Of a DNA stretch of 64,000 nucleotides, positions 8,134 to 17,858 are shown in pieces. This DNA is from an uncultured Clostridia bacterium (GTDB lineage Bacteria; Bacillota; Clostridia; Christensenellales; Borkfalkiaceae), in assembly GCA_947589085.1 (NCBI GenBank), contig CANPZD010000002.1, positions 124,001 to 188,000 on the forward strand. Direction: 5' to 3'. Every line of letters begins with the position of its first letter. Position 1 is the first letter of the stretch. The notes below the pieces were generated by a model. That model made no database searches. It had not been told where the DNA came from and saw only the letters and a program-made list of their open reading frames with translations. The position numbers and the translations under genes are program-made.

Positions 8134-9945
8134 ATGAGCGATGCCATTGTCCGCGAAAAACTCAAACTGCTTCCGGATAGCCCCGGCGTATATATCATGC
8201 TGGACGGCGAGGGCACGGTCATATACGTCGGCAAGGCGCGGGTGCTGAAAAACCGCGTCAGACAGTATTTTCATTCCTCCGAGAAGCCCTGCAAAGTGCA
8301 GGCAATGGTGGAGAGCATTGCGGATTTTTCCTATGTCGTCACTCCGTCAGAAGTGGATGCGCTCGCGCTCGAAAATACGCTGATCAAAAAGTATAAGCCG
8401 AAATATAACATTCTTCTCAAAGACGACAAGACGTATCCCTACATCAAAGTGCACACGCAGGAGCCGTTTCCCCGGATCTCCGTCACGCGGCGCGTGAAAA
8501 AGGACGGCAAATATTTCGGTCCGTTCATGGGCGGGGTGAATTGCAAGGAGATCGTGGATATCGCCGCCAAGATCTATCATATCCGCACTTGCAACGTCAA
8601 GATCGCCGAAAAGCCGAAAAAACCCTGCCTCAATCATCATTTGGGCCGCTGCCTTGCGCCCTGCGCCCACTATGTCACGCAGGAGGAATATGCCGAACGC
8701 GTCGAAAAGGCGCTCGCGTTTCTCGGCGGCGAATACGAAGAGGCGGAAAAACTTCTCGCCGAAAAAATGGAAAAGTTCGCGCAAGAGGAAGAATTCGAAC
8801 TCGCCCTCGATTACCGCAACAAGATCCGCATGCTCTCCAAACTGGGATTGCGGCGGATCACTTCCATGCCGCGGGACGTGGACGCCGATATCTGGGCGTA
8901 TGCTTCCAACGGACTGTATGCATGTATTTCCTTGCTTGTGACACGGAGGGGCGTCATGCAGGGCAGCGTGAATTTCTCTCTCGACGAAGGCGCGGGAGAA
9001 CGTTCGGAAGCGTTTACGAGCTTTCTGACGCAATATTACGCCAACAAAGAGATCCCGCACGAGCTGATTTTGGAGGAACCGTTCGACGACGAGCTTTTTA
9101 TCGCCTATGCGAAAAAAAAGGAAGGACGGGGCGTGGAGATCACGCGTCCGAAATTCGGCGTGCGGCGCGAGCTTTTGGACATGGGGATCCGCAACGCCGC
9201 CGAATATCTCGAAAAGTCCGTTTCCGCGATCGAGCATAAAGACGATATGACGAAAAACGCCTGCGCGCGGCTGAAAGAGCTTCTGCACCTCGGCTGCTAT
9301 CCGAAGCGCATGGAATGTTACGATATTTCCGATATATCCGGCGTGGACAAGGTGGGGAGCATGGTCGTCTTTACGGACGGCGAGGCGGATAAGTACGAAT
9401 ACCGCCGTTTTCGGATCAGAACGGTGGAGGGCGCGAACGACTTCGCTTCGCTGCAAGAAGTGTTAAAGCGCCGCCTTGCAAAGCTCGGCACGGAGGAAGA
9501 GGAACGCTTTTCGAGGCCGCAGCTGGTCGTGATCGACGGCGGCAAAGGGCAGCTCTCCGCGGTGAAGGCCATTTTTGACGAAATGGGAGTTACGGACGTC
9601 GACCTCATTGCGCTTGCCAAACAGCAAGAGGAAGTGTTTACGCTGAACTGCGCCGAGAGCGTGAAGATCGATCGGCGCGATTATGCGTTGAAAATGCTGC
9701 AGCGCATCCGCGACGAAGCGCACAGATTTGCAATTACATATTTCCGGAATCTGCATTCCAAACGCAATCTTGCCTCCGTACTCGAAGAGATCGGGGGCGT
9801 GGGCAAGCGGAAACGCGCCGCGCTGCTTGAAAAGTTCGGCACGATCGACCGTATCATGCGCGCTTCCGTGGAAGAACTCTGCGAGGCGGAGGGGATCGGA
9901 AAAGAGCTTGCGGCGCGCATCCGGAAATATTTCGAGGAGCTATGA
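8134..9945 (+). CDS. uvrC: Excinuclease ABC subunit C
   Basis: A 603-aa protein, the usual UvrC length. It makes the 3' and 5' incisions around a lesion in UvrA/UvrB-dependent nucleotide excision repair. The N-terminal GIY-YIG nuclease reads SPGVYIMLDGEGTVIYVGKA (about residues 15-34); a UVR motif for UvrB contact lies near 210-225 (AQEEEFELALDYRNKIRML); a central RNase H-like nuclease region and a C-terminal double helix-hairpin-helix (IGGVGKRKRAALLEKFG, then AEGIGKELAARI) follow. The Met at 8134 gives the canonical N terminus; upstream in-frame codons would overlap the previous terminator. Its stop overlaps the next start by 4 bases, beginning a run of co-directional genes. Confidence 0.97.
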   Translation: MSDAIVREKLKLLPDSPGVYIMLDGEGTVIYVGKARVLKNRVRQYFHSSEKPCKVQAMVESIADFSYVVTPSEVDALALENTLIKKYKPKYNILLKDDKTYPYIKVHTQEPFPRISVTRRVKKDGKYFGPFMGGVNCKEIVDIAAKIYHIRTCNVKIAEKPKKPCLNHHLGRCLAPCAHYVTQEEYAERVEKALAFLGGEYEEAEKLLAEKMEKFAQEEEFELALDYRNKIRMLSKLGLRRITSMPRDVDADIWAYASNGLYACISLLVTRRGVMQGSVNFSLDEGAGERSEAFTSFLTQYYANKEIPHELILEEPFDDELFIAYAKKKEGRGVEITRPKFGVRRELLDMGIRNAAEYLEKSVSAIEHKDDMTKNACARLKELLHLGCYPKRMECYDISDISGVDKVGSMVVFTDGEADKYEYRRFRIRTVEGANDFASLQEVLKRRLAKLGTEEEERFSRPQLVVIDGGKGQLSAVKAIFDEMGVTDVDLIALAKQQEEVFTLNCAESVKIDRRDYALKMLQRIRDEAHRFAITYFRNLHSKRNLASVLEEIGGVGKRKRAALLEKFGTIDRIMRASVEELCEAEGIGKELAARIRKYFEEL

Positions 9946-10748
9946 GATATTCTTTATTTTTGTCGGATTTCGACGGCACGCTCGTGCGTGCCGACGGAAC
10001 GATTTCCAAACGCAACGTCGACATGATCGCCGAGTACCGGAAACGCGGCGGGATCTTTGCCGTCTGTACGGGGAGGATGCTCTCTTCCATCCGTCAGCGG
10101 CTGAAAGAGCTGGGACTGGAAGAGGGCCTCGTCGTCGCCTTTCAGGGCGCGCAGATTGCGGATATTGCGACCGGGAAACTTCTCAAAGACGACGCCTTCA
10201 CGCCGGAACAGGCGATGGAGGTCGTACGATTTCTCGAGGAGCGCGGGTTGCACGTGCACGTCTATGCGGGGGAGGACCTCTATGCGAACCGCCGCAATGC
10301 GATGCTTGAAGCGTACGAAAAAATATGCGGCGTAAAGGGGATCGTCCCCGAGATCCCGCTCTCGGAGATGATGCGGGCAAACTCTCTGCGCGTCGTAAAG
10401 GCGCTCGCGATGTGCCCGCCCGAGGAACAGCGCGCGGTGAAAGCCATGTTGGAGGAACGCTTCAAAGACGAGTACTTCATCACGAACTCTTCGGAGTGGT
10501 TGGTGGAGATCATGCCCAAGGACCAGACGAAGGCTGCCGCGATCGGGTTTCTCGGAGAATATTACAACATTCCGAAGGAGCGGATCGCGGCCATCGGGGA
10601 TCAGGAAAACGATCTTCCCATGATCCGCGCGGCGGGGGGCAAATTCGCCGTGGAGAACGCCGTGGAAGAACTCAAACGGATCGCGACGGTCGTTCCGTCC
10701 TGCGAGGAGGACGGCGTCGCCTACGCGATCGAACATTACGCGCTTTGA
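9942..10748 (+). CDS. Cof-type HAD-superfamily phosphatase
   Basis: A 268-aa HAD hydrolase of the Cof/type IIB group. The nucleophile motif is DFDGTLVRADG (residues 8-18) and motif IV is GDQENDLPMIRAAG near residue 220, followed by AVENAVEELK as is usual in Cof proteins. Members dephosphorylate sugar phosphates, nucleotides or pyridoxal phosphate; the substrate cannot be read from sequence. The ATGA overlap with uvrC implies translational coupling. Confidence 0.9.
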   Translation: MRYSLFLSDFDGTLVRADGTISKRNVDMIAEYRKRGGIFAVCTGRMLSSIRQRLKELGLEEGLVVAFQGAQIADIATGKLLKDDAFTPEQAMEVVRFLEERGLHVHVYAGEDLYANRRNAMLEAYEKICGVKGIVPEIPLSEMMRANSLRVVKALAMCPPEEQRAVKAMLEERFKDEYFITNSSEWLVEIMPKDQTKAAAIGFLGEYYNIPKERIAAIGDQENDLPMIRAAGGKFAVENAVEELKRIATVVPSCEEDGVAYAIEHYAL

Positions 10749-10767
10749 AGCGCATCGGGATTATTCA

Positions 10768-12888
10768 TTGAACGCGGAACTTCTTGCTCCCGCAGGGAGC
10801 GAACAATCGGCGCGCGCCGCCCTCTGTGCGGGGGCCAACGCCGTATATCTCGGATTGAAAAATTTTTCCGCGCGGGACGCGGCGGAGAATTTCGATCTGC
10901 CTGCCCTTCGGCGGATCTCGCGGCTTGCGCATTTGCTCCGCGCGAAGGTATACGTCGCGCTCAATACGCTGGTGAAGGACGGCGAAACGGACGCATTTTT
11001 CGATTGCGCCCGCGCGGTGTGGAATGCGGGCGCGGACGCGATCCTCGTGCAGGATCTGTTTTTGGGGCGGGAACTCAAACGCCGCTTCCCGGAAATGACG
11101 CTGCATCTCTCCACGCAGGCAGGCTGCTGCAACCGGTACGGCGCGGAGGTCGCAAGAGACTACGGGTTTTCCCGCGTGGTTCTGGCGCGCGAAACGCCCT
11201 ATGCCGAGATCGCGGACATCGCCTCCGTGATAGAGACGGAAGTATTCGTGCAGGGGGCGCTCTGCACGTGTTTTTCGGGTCAGTGCTATCTCTCCTCGTT
11301 TGCGGGCGGGAACAGCGGGAATCGCGGCAGATGCAAACAGCCCTGCCGCAAGCTCTATTCTATCGACCGCGCGGGATTCGAAACGCCCGCCTATGCGCTT
11401 TCGACGTCCGATCTCTCTCTGGGCGGCCGCCTGCGGGAATTGCTCGCCGCGGGCGTATGTTCGCTGAAAATCGAGGGTCGCATGCGCCGGCCGGAATATG
11501 TGGCGGCGGCCGTAAAATACTATCGGGCGCTGCTCGGCGGCGAACCCTCCGAAGAGGCGTTCCGCGCGTTGAAACGCGCCTATAACCGCGGCGATTATAC
11601 GGAGGGACTCGGATTCGGACAAACGCCGGATTTTCTTTCCCGCAACGTGCAGGGGCATATCGGGGAGAAAATCGGCACGGTGACGTTCGTTCGGGGGAAA
11701 CCGTTCTGCCGCACCCGGGCGGCCGCAAAGGGAGACGGCTTTAAGATCCTGCGCGGAGGCCTCGAAGCGGGCGGCGCGGCGTTTGCGGAAGCGGGCGACG
11801 GGGGATTTTATCTCTCCGCCGGCTTCCGTCTGTGCGAGGGCGACGAGGTGCGTCTCACGACGTCGGTCTCCTCGAATGCGCAGGCGCTTTCCCCCGTCGC
11901 GGCACGGGAAGCGGAAATATCCCTGCGTTTTACGGCGGGAAAGCCCGCATGCGCGGTGTGCGGTGCGTTTGTCTTTGAGGGGGACGTCCCGCTCGAAGCG
12001 GCCCGCAGCGCGCCGCTTTCGGAAGAAGATCTCGCGGATTGTTTTCTGAAAACGGGAGATCTTCCCTTGAAGCCCCGCCTGCGGATCGAGACCGATGGGG
12101 TATTTATGGCAAGGTCGGCGCTGAACGCGTTCCGCCGCGATTTTTACGAGGCATTGGCGGATTTTCTCGACCCCGAAAGGCCGCCTCTTCCCGCCGTCGC
12201 GGCGTCTCCGGCCGCGATCCGACCCGAAAAGGGGACGCTTACGGCCGTGATCGGCGAAACGGGCACGGCGGATGTTCTCATCTATAAGCCGCGCGATTAT
12301 GCGCGTCTCGAACGGCCCGCCGCAAAAGGCGAAGTCTATCTCTACCTGCCACCCTTTTTCACGAAGCGAGATGAGGCGCTGATCGCGGGCGCGCTGCCGC
12401 TGTTCGACGGGATCTTTTGCGAAGGATATTACGGGATCGCGCTTGCGAAAACGTACGATCTTGCGCTGTTTGCCGGCTTCGGGTGGAATCTCACCAATGC
12501 GTATGCCGTTGCGGGCGCGCAGGAGACCGCGAAGTACTTCGCGCTCTCCAAGGAACTCTCCGTGCCCGAACAGAACGCGCTGGCGGCCAAAGGGGCGTTC
12601 ACGCTTGCCGGCGGAGCAATCAAAGTCATGGATCTGTGCTACTGCCCGTTCGGGAAAACCTGCCGTGCGTGCGATCGCCGCGGAGAGTACCGTCTGACCG
12701 ACGGCGAAGGGCGGAGTTTTCCGCTCGTACGTTATCGGTTCTCGCAAGAGGGCTGCCGGTTCGAACTGTATAATTGCGCTTCGCTTGCCCCTTGCGCGGG
12801 TCTCGCTTCCGCGCTTTGCGACCGCACCGTGCGCGGCGAAGGGATCGCACCGACGACGAAGGGACATGCGGAGAGGAGTATGATATGA
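10768..12888 (+). CDS. Peptidase U32-family protein, RlhA-like
   Basis: A 706-aa U32-family protein with the usual N terminus MNAELLAPAGS and the conserved cysteine block (ALCTCFSGQCYLSSFAGG, then GRCKQPCRK near residues 170-195). The long C-terminal part corresponds to the DUF3656 extension of the RlhA group, whose E. coli member is needed for 5-hydroxylation of a 23S rRNA cytidine; other U32 proteins hydroxylate tRNA or are called collagenases. A late CYCPFGKTCRACDRRG cluster may be another metal site. The start is a TTG at 10768; an alternative in-frame TTG at 10744 overlaps the previous stop, and neither has a good ribosome-binding site, so coupling to the HAD gene is likely. The stop overlaps mutS2. 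Confidence 0.85.
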   Translation: MNAELLAPAGSEQSARAALCAGANAVYLGLKNFSARDAAENFDLPALRRISRLAHLLRAKVYVALNTLVKDGETDAFFDCARAVWNAGADAILVQDLFLGRELKRRFPEMTLHLSTQAGCCNRYGAEVARDYGFSRVVLARETPYAEIADIASVIETEVFVQGALCTCFSGQCYLSSFAGGNSGNRGRCKQPCRKLYSIDRAGFETPAYALSTSDLSLGGRLRELLAAGVCSLKIEGRMRRPEYVAAAVKYYRALLGGEPSEEAFRALKRAYNRGDYTEGLGFGQTPDFLSRNVQGHIGEKIGTVTFVRGKPFCRTRAAAKGDGFKILRGGLEAGGAAFAEAGDGGFYLSAGFRLCEGDEVRLTTSVSSNAQALSPVAAREAEISLRFTAGKPACAVCGAFVFEGDVPLEAARSAPLSEEDLADCFLKTGDLPLKPRLRIETDGVFMARSALNAFRRDFYEALADFLDPERPPLPAVAASPAAIRPEKGTLTAVIGETGTADVLIYKPRDYARLERPAAKGEVYLYLPPFFTKRDEALIAGALPLFDGIFCEGYYGIALAKTYDLALFAGFGWNLTNAYAVAGAQETAKYFALSKELSVPEQNALAAKGAFTLAGGAIKVMDLCYCPFGKTCRACDRRGEYRLTDGEGRSFPLVRYRFSQEGCRFELYNCASLAPCAGLASALCDRTVRGEGIAPTTKGHAERSMI

Positions 12889-15233
12889 AAGGGAGCAAAG
12901 AGCTTCTCGAACTAAATAAGATTCTGGCTGCCGCGGCCTCCTATGCCGTGCTCGAAGAGAGCAAGGCGGCTCTGCGCGCCGCGGAACCGACGGAGGATCT
13001 TGCCGAAGCCAAGACGCTGCTCGACGAAACGGAGGAGGCAACGCGCCTGCTGTTTACGCTCGGCGCGGGACGGATCGAGTATTTTCCGCCGCCCGGGGAC
13101 ATGCTGGAACGCGCCGAAAAGGGATCTGCGCTCACCTGCGGGGAACTTCTGGACTGCGCGCGCATGCTCCGTTCCGTGCGCGTGCTTCACGACTCGGTCG
13201 CCGCGCTTGCGGACGAGCGAATCGTTCTCTTCCGGGATCTGATCGAAAGGCTCGTGTTCGACGCCCGGCTCGAACGGGAGATCGGGGATAAGATCGTCGC
13301 CGAGGACGCGATCGCAGACACGGCGAGCGAGCGGCTATTCGGGATCCGCGCGGAGATGCGCGTTCTCGGGGAACGGATCCGCGCCCGCCTGGCGCAGTAT
13401 CTTTCCGGGGACGACAAAAAATATTTGCAGGACGGCATCGTCACCGTGCGGGGCGACCGTTTTGTGATCCCCGTCAAAACGGAATACAAGCGCAATATCC
13501 GCGGATTCGTACACGACAAGTCGCAGAGCGGCGCCACCGTGTTCATCGAGCCGGAGGAAGTTCTCGAAATGAACAACGAGCTGCGTTCCCTCGCCGCGGA
13601 TGAAAAGGAGGAAGAGGAGCGCATATTAAAGGAGCTTTCCCGGCGGATCGGGAAACTTCGCGGCGCGCTCGAATCGTCGCTTGCGCTCGTCGTTGAGGCG
13701 GATACGTTCTATGCCCGCGCGGAGTACGGCTATTCGCTCAAAGCCGTGAAGCCCGTTCTCAACGCCAAGGGCATTCTGGAGATCGGAAAGGGCAGGCATC
13801 CCCTGCTCGATCGCAAGACCGCCGTACCCGTGAGCGTTTCCGTGGGGGAAGCATATCGTTTTTTGCTGCTCTCCGGCGCGAACACGGGCGGCAAGACGGT
13901 CACGCTCAAAATGTGCGGTCTCTTTTGTCTCATGGCGGCGTGCGGCCTGTTTGTTCCCGCGGCGGAGGGGACCCGGCTCCCCGTGACCCGCGTGTTCTGC
14001 GACGTGGGCGACAGTCAATCCATCGAAGAAAATCTCTCCACGTTTTCTTCGCATATCGTATGCCTGAAAAAGATTCTGGAGGACGCCGCGGAAAATTCCT
14101 TTGTGCTCATCGACGAGCCGGGCGGCGGCACCGATCCGGAGGAGGGACAGGCGCTTGCGCGCGCCGTGCTCTCGGCGCTCATGAAAAAGGGCTGCCGCGG
14201 CATCGTGACGACGCACTACGCGGCGCTGAAAGAATTCGCCTATGAAACGCCGGGCATCGAAAACGGCAGTATGGAATTCGACGCGGGAGATTTCCGCCCG
14301 CTGTACCGCCTGAAGATGGGCGCGCCCGGTTCTTCGAATGCGCTCGCCATCTGCGAAAAACTCGGCTTGGATCCCGCGACCGTCGAAGAGGCGCGCGGCT
14401 ATCTTTCGGAGGGCGCTCGCACGTTCGAAAATACGATCCGCGCCGCGGAAGAGAGCCGGATCCGCGCGGACGAGTCGGCACGGCAGTCCCTCGATCTCAA
14501 ACGGGAATGGGAGGAAAAGCTGGATGCGCTCAAACGCGACGAGGAAAAATTCCGCAAAGAGCGCGAAAAATTTCTGGCTTCGTCCAGAGCGGAAGCGCGC
14601 AGGATCGTCTATGAGCGTACGGCAAGAGCCGAAGAGATCCTTGCGGAGATCGAAAAAATATCCGAACAGCGGGAGATCGCGGAGCGCGATCTCATCCGCG
14701 CCCGCACGCTGAAAAATTCCTTGAAAAGGGACGCCCTGTCCGAGGAAGCGCTGCCCGTCCGCGCGGAACCGGCGGATCCCGCCCGTCTCAAAGCGGGCGA
14801 CGCCGTACACATCGGCAGCATGTCGGCCGAGGGCAAGGTGCTCTCCGTCAACGCCGCGAAGCAGACGGCGGAAGTGCAGACGGGCGCGTTGCGGGTCAGG
14901 GTCGCTTTTTCCGATCTGTACCTTCCGCAGGCGCCCGCAAAAAAGGAACCGGAAGTGCGGATCACCCGCGACCTCAGAGCGCGGGAGACGATCCGTCCTC
15001 AGATCGATCTCATCGGAATGACCACGGCGGAGATCGTGCCCGAGCTGGAGAATTTTCTCGACAGCGCGGTGCTTGCGAATTTCCCCGAAGTGCGGATCGT
15101 GCACGGAATGGGCACGGGCAAGCTGCGAGCCGCGGTGCATGCGTTCCTGAAAAAGCACAGGCATGTAGCGGAATTCCGGCTCGGGAAGTACGGCGAAGGG
15201 GAATCGGGCGTCACGATCGTCACGCTGAAATAG
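12885..15233 (+). CDS. mutS2: MutS2 family ATPase/endonuclease
   Basis: A 782-aa protein starting at the ATG at 12885, with GAGAGGAG 6 bases upstream and an ATGA overlap with the preceding gene; the open frame extends further 5' only as out-of-phase sequence of that gene. The MutS ATPase domain has Walker A SGANTGGKTVTL near residue 330 and Walker B LIDEPGGGTDPEEG near 407-420. A long charged helical segment follows and the protein ends in an Smr domain (IDLIGMTTAEIVPELENFL, then IVHGMGTGKLRAAV). MutS2 limits homologous recombination in some bacteria and acts on collided ribosomes in Bacillus; the mismatch-recognition domain of MutS is absent. Confidence 0.95.
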   Translation: MKGSKELLELNKILAAAASYAVLEESKAALRAAEPTEDLAEAKTLLDETEEATRLLFTLGAGRIEYFPPPGDMLERAEKGSALTCGELLDCARMLRSVRVLHDSVAALADERIVLFRDLIERLVFDARLEREIGDKIVAEDAIADTASERLFGIRAEMRVLGERIRARLAQYLSGDDKKYLQDGIVTVRGDRFVIPVKTEYKRNIRGFVHDKSQSGATVFIEPEEVLEMNNELRSLAADEKEEEERILKELSRRIGKLRGALESSLALVVEADTFYARAEYGYSLKAVKPVLNAKGILEIGKGRHPLLDRKTAVPVSVSVGEAYRFLLLSGANTGGKTVTLKMCGLFCLMAACGLFVPAAEGTRLPVTRVFCDVGDSQSIEENLSTFSSHIVCLKKILEDAAENSFVLIDEPGGGTDPEEGQALARAVLSALMKKGCRGIVTTHYAALKEFAYETPGIENGSMEFDAGDFRPLYRLKMGAPGSSNALAICEKLGLDPATVEEARGYLSEGARTFENTIRAAEESRIRADESARQSLDLKREWEEKLDALKRDEEKFRKEREKFLASSRAEARRIVYERTARAEEILAEIEKISEQREIAERDLIRARTLKNSLKRDALSEEALPVRAEPADPARLKAGDAVHIGSMSAEGKVLSVNAAKQTAEVQTGALRVRVAFSDLYLPQAPAKKEPEVRITRDLRARETIRPQIDLIGMTTAEIVPELENFLDSAVLANFPEVRIVHGMGTGKLRAAVHAFLKKHRHVAEFRLGKYGEGESGVTIVTLK

Positions 15234-15335
15234 AGAATTTTTCGCTTGCCGGCGCGCGCGTACGCAAACGGCCGTCATAAAATCCCGCCTCAAAAAATAG
15301 AATGATGATAAATCTTCCGAATTTGAGGTAAACTG

Positions 15336-16034
15336 TTGAAAAGTTCCCGCTTGATTGCCGCTGTCACCAACGCGGTTCTCGTTGTGATCATCGTTGTAGT
15401 GGCGGTCGTCTGTTTTCTCCCGGTCGAGAGGACTGCGGCCACGCTCGAAGAACGCGTTTTAAGAAAGGGCAATTCCGAGGACGGCGTGTCGCTGATGATC
15501 AACGTGTATTGGGGCGCGGACGAGGTGCGCGAGATCCTCTCGATCCTCGATGAACACGAGGCAAAGGCGACCTTCTTTCTCGGGGGGAGCTGGGCGGACG
15601 ACAACGTGGATTGCGTCAAAGAAATTGCGGAACGGGGTCACGAAATCGGCTCGCACGGGTACTTTCATCTCAATCAGGATGCGCTGAGTCTGGAAGAAAA
15701 TCTGCAGGAGATCGGAACGAGCGTGCAATTTCTTTCGCTGGTCACGCATCTCCCCGTCACGCTGTTCGCGCCGCCCTCGGGAGCGTATTCGGACGACGTC
15801 GTGACCGCGGCGGAACGTCTGGGACTGAAAACGATCCTGTGGAGCAAAGACACGATCGATTGGCGCGATAAAGACGCGGATATCTGCTTTTCCCGCGCGA
15901 CGAAGGGCGTGCAGGGAGGCGATCTCATTCTCATGCATCCCATGGCGCACACGGTGAGGGCGCTGCCGCGCATCCTCTCCTATTACGAAGAACACGGACT
16001 TCGCGCCATTACGGTGGGTGAAAATCTCGGCTGA
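15336..16034 (+). CDS. YlxY-like polysaccharide deacetylase-family protein
   Basis: A 232-aa protein with a TTG start at 15336 and GAGGTA as ribosome-binding site. One N-terminal membrane helix (about residues 6-28) is followed by a NodB-type deacetylase fold on the outer face. The histidine metal ligands are present in GHEIGSHGYFHLNQ, and the C-terminal motif GGDLILMHP is intact. Motif 1, normally TFDDG with the catalytic and metal-binding Asp, reads LMINVYWG, so the Asp is missing; I recall this in YlxY-like clostridial proteins, some of which may be inactive or structural. The M16 peptidase gene immediately downstream matches the ylxY-mlpA order in Bacillus. Confidence 0.85.
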   Translation: MKSSRLIAAVTNAVLVVIIVVVAVVCFLPVERTAATLEERVLRKGNSEDGVSLMINVYWGADEVREILSILDEHEAKATFFLGGSWADDNVDCVKEIAERGHEIGSHGYFHLNQDALSLEENLQEIGTSVQFLSLVTHLPVTLFAPPSGAYSDDVVTAAERLGLKTILWSKDTIDWRDKDADICFSRATKGVQGGDLILMHPMAHTVRALPRILSYYEEHGLRAITVGENLG

Positions 16035-16055
16035 AATACATAAAGAGGAAATACA

Positions 16056-17294
16056 ATGGTAGAAACAAAAACGTTGAAAAGCGGAGTGCGCGTGATCGTC
16101 AAACGCATGGAGGGTCTGCTCTCCGTCACGATGGGGATCCTCGTGGGAACGGGCGCTGCGTTCGAGACCGACGAGGAGGACGGGATCTCGCATTTTATCG
16201 AGCATATGCAGTTCAAGGGCACGCCCGCCCGCACGGCCTTTGAGATCTCGGATGCGTTCGACGCCCTCGGCGCGCAGGTGAATGCGTTTACGGGCAAAGA
16301 TCTCACGTGTTTTTATGCAAAAGCGACGACCGATCATGCGGGAGAGGCGTTCGCGCTGCTCTCCGATCTCTTTCTGAACGCGAATTTTCCCGACGAGGAG
16401 ATGAAGCGCGAAAAGGGCGTCGTGCTGGAAGAGATCAATATGGACGAGGATTCCCCGGAAGATCTCTGTCTGGATCTGCTTTCCCGCGCCGCGTTCGGCC
16501 GGGATAATTACGGCCGCAACATTCTCGGCCCGGCGAAGAACGTCGAGCGGTTTACCCGGGAGGACATTTTCCGCTACAAGGCCGCAAGATATTGCCCGCA
16601 GAATATCGTCGTTTCGTTTGCGGGGAATATCGACGTCTCCTGCGCGGCGGAGCTTGCCGAGCGGTGGTTCGGCGGACTTTCCTGCGCGCAGTTCGAAGAG
16701 AGGACGAAAAACATCGTCCGCAAGCGGGACAACCTCTTCAAAAAGAAGCCGATCGAACAGGCGCATTTCGCGTTCGGGTTCCCGGCGGCGAAGCGCGACG
16801 ACGATGCGTTTTTTGCGATACAGGTGATGAATGCGATTTTAGGCGGCGGCATGAGTTCCCGACTTTTCAAGCGCGTGCGCGAAGAATTGGGGCTTGCTTA
16901 TTCCGTCTATTCGTTTACTTCGCACTATGCGGAGACGGGACTGCTCACGGTGTACGCGGCCGTCAATCCGCAAAAGGCAGAGGAAGCGGCCGCGGCCGTC
17001 GTCGAAACTCTGGAAAGATTCAAGAGAGAGGGGGCCACGCAGGAAGAATTTCTGCGCGGCAGGGAACAGCTGAAATCGGGCAATATCTTTTCGCAGGAGA
17101 ACACTTCCGCGCAGATGCTCCTGTACGGAAGAAATCTTTTGTACACCGGCAAAGTTTACGATTTCGAGCAGCGCATGGCGGAAATTTCCGCGCTCACGCT
17201 CGATGACGTCCGGCGCGCCATCGATGAAAATCTCGATTTTTCCGCGGCGGCGACGGCTTCCGTCGGAAATCTCAAAAAGAAGATCGCGCTATGA
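16056..17294 (+). CDS. M16 family zinc metallopeptidase (MlpA/YmxG type)
   Basis: A 412-aa processing-peptidase-like protein. The inverted zinc motif HFIEH occupies residues 46-50, with the third ligand Glu126 in VVLEEINMDEDSPED. The C-terminal half carries the R/Y pair region (GGGMSSRLFKRVREELGLAYSV) that forms the second half of the clamshell. Related proteins in Bacillus lie next to ylxY and pnp. Physiological substrates are poorly defined. AAGAGGAAATACA precedes the ATG. The stop overlaps the glycosylase gene by 4 bases. Confidence 0.93.
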   Translation: MVETKTLKSGVRVIVKRMEGLLSVTMGILVGTGAAFETDEEDGISHFIEHMQFKGTPARTAFEISDAFDALGAQVNAFTGKDLTCFYAKATTDHAGEAFALLSDLFLNANFPDEEMKREKGVVLEEINMDEDSPEDLCLDLLSRAAFGRDNYGRNILGPAKNVERFTREDIFRYKAARYCPQNIVVSFAGNIDVSCAAELAERWFGGLSCAQFEERTKNIVRKRDNLFKKKPIEQAHFAFGFPAAKRDDDAFFAIQVMNAILGGGMSSRLFKRVREELGLAYSVYSFTSHYAETGLLTVYAAVNPQKAEEAAAAVVETLERFKREGATQEEFLRGREQLKSGNIFSQENTSAQMLLYGRNLLYTGKVYDFEQRMAEISALTLDDVRRAIDENLDFSAAATASVGNLKKKIAL

Positions 17295-17797
17295 GCCGCT
17301 TCGAGGGGTTTGCTCCCGTCTGCGACGAACACAGCAGATTGCTCATTCTCGGGAGTTTTCCCTCGGTCATGAGCCGCGCGCAGGGGTTCTATTACGGGAA
17401 TCCGCAGAATCGTTTCTGGCGCACGCTGTGCGGATTTTTCGGAGAGGAGCCGCCGGCGGACACGGCGGGCAAGATCGGATTTCTGCATCGGAGAGGCGTC
17501 GCGCTCTGGGACATGGTAGCCTCGTGCGAGATCAAGGGGTCGTCCGATCTCTCGATCCGTGCGGAGCGCGTGGTCGATCTGCGCGCTCTTTTAGAGGCCG
17601 CGCCCATCGAGCGGATCTTCTGCAACGGGGTCAAGGCGTACGAATTGCTTGCCGAGCGATCTCCCGAATTGCTTGCCATCGCGTGCAGGCTGCCTTCGAC
17701 CTCTCCCGCGAATCCGCGTTTTTCGGCCGCGGCGTGGCATGCGGCGCTTGCGGAAGTGTTCGGGTCGGCGACCGGAGAAAATTGCCAAAAGAGTTGA
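17291..17797 (+). CDS. Hypoxanthine-DNA glycosylase (UDG family 6)
   Basis: A 168-aa protein of the uracil-DNA glycosylase superfamily. The N-terminal motif LILGSFPSVMSRAQGFYYG followed by NPQNRFWRTL matches the family 6 DNA-deoxyinosine (hypoxanthine) glycosylases, which remove deaminated adenine in base excision repair; the C-terminal RLPSTSPANPRFS block is the second conserved motif. It starts within the stop of the M16 gene (ATGA) and its 3' end contains the -35 box of the acpP promoter. Confidence 0.88.
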   Translation: MSRFEGFAPVCDEHSRLLILGSFPSVMSRAQGFYYGNPQNRFWRTLCGFFGEEPPADTAGKIGFLHRRGVALWDMVASCEIKGSSDLSIRAERVVDLRALLEAAPIERIFCNGVKAYELLAERSPELLAIACRLPSTSPANPRFSAAAWHAALAEVFGSATGENCQKS

Positions 17798-17822
17798 CAA
17801 ATCCCGGATCATGCGCTATCAT
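17794..17822 (+). promoter_or_regulatory. acpP promoter
   Basis: TTGACA at 17794-17799 overlaps the upstream stop codon; TATCAT is at 17817-17822 with a 17-bp spacer. A small hairpin GCTCCG-GAA-CGGAGC (17831-17845) sits in the leader just before the ribosome-binding site. Confidence 0.8.
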
Positions 17823-17858
17823 AGTAGGGAGCTCCGGAACGGAGCCGGGAGGTATTTT

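Noticed and set aside
10765..13041. Minus-strand open frame of 758 codons opposite the U32-family gene
   Set aside because: Antisense shadow of a conserved family protein; no initiation signal and no recognisable domain.
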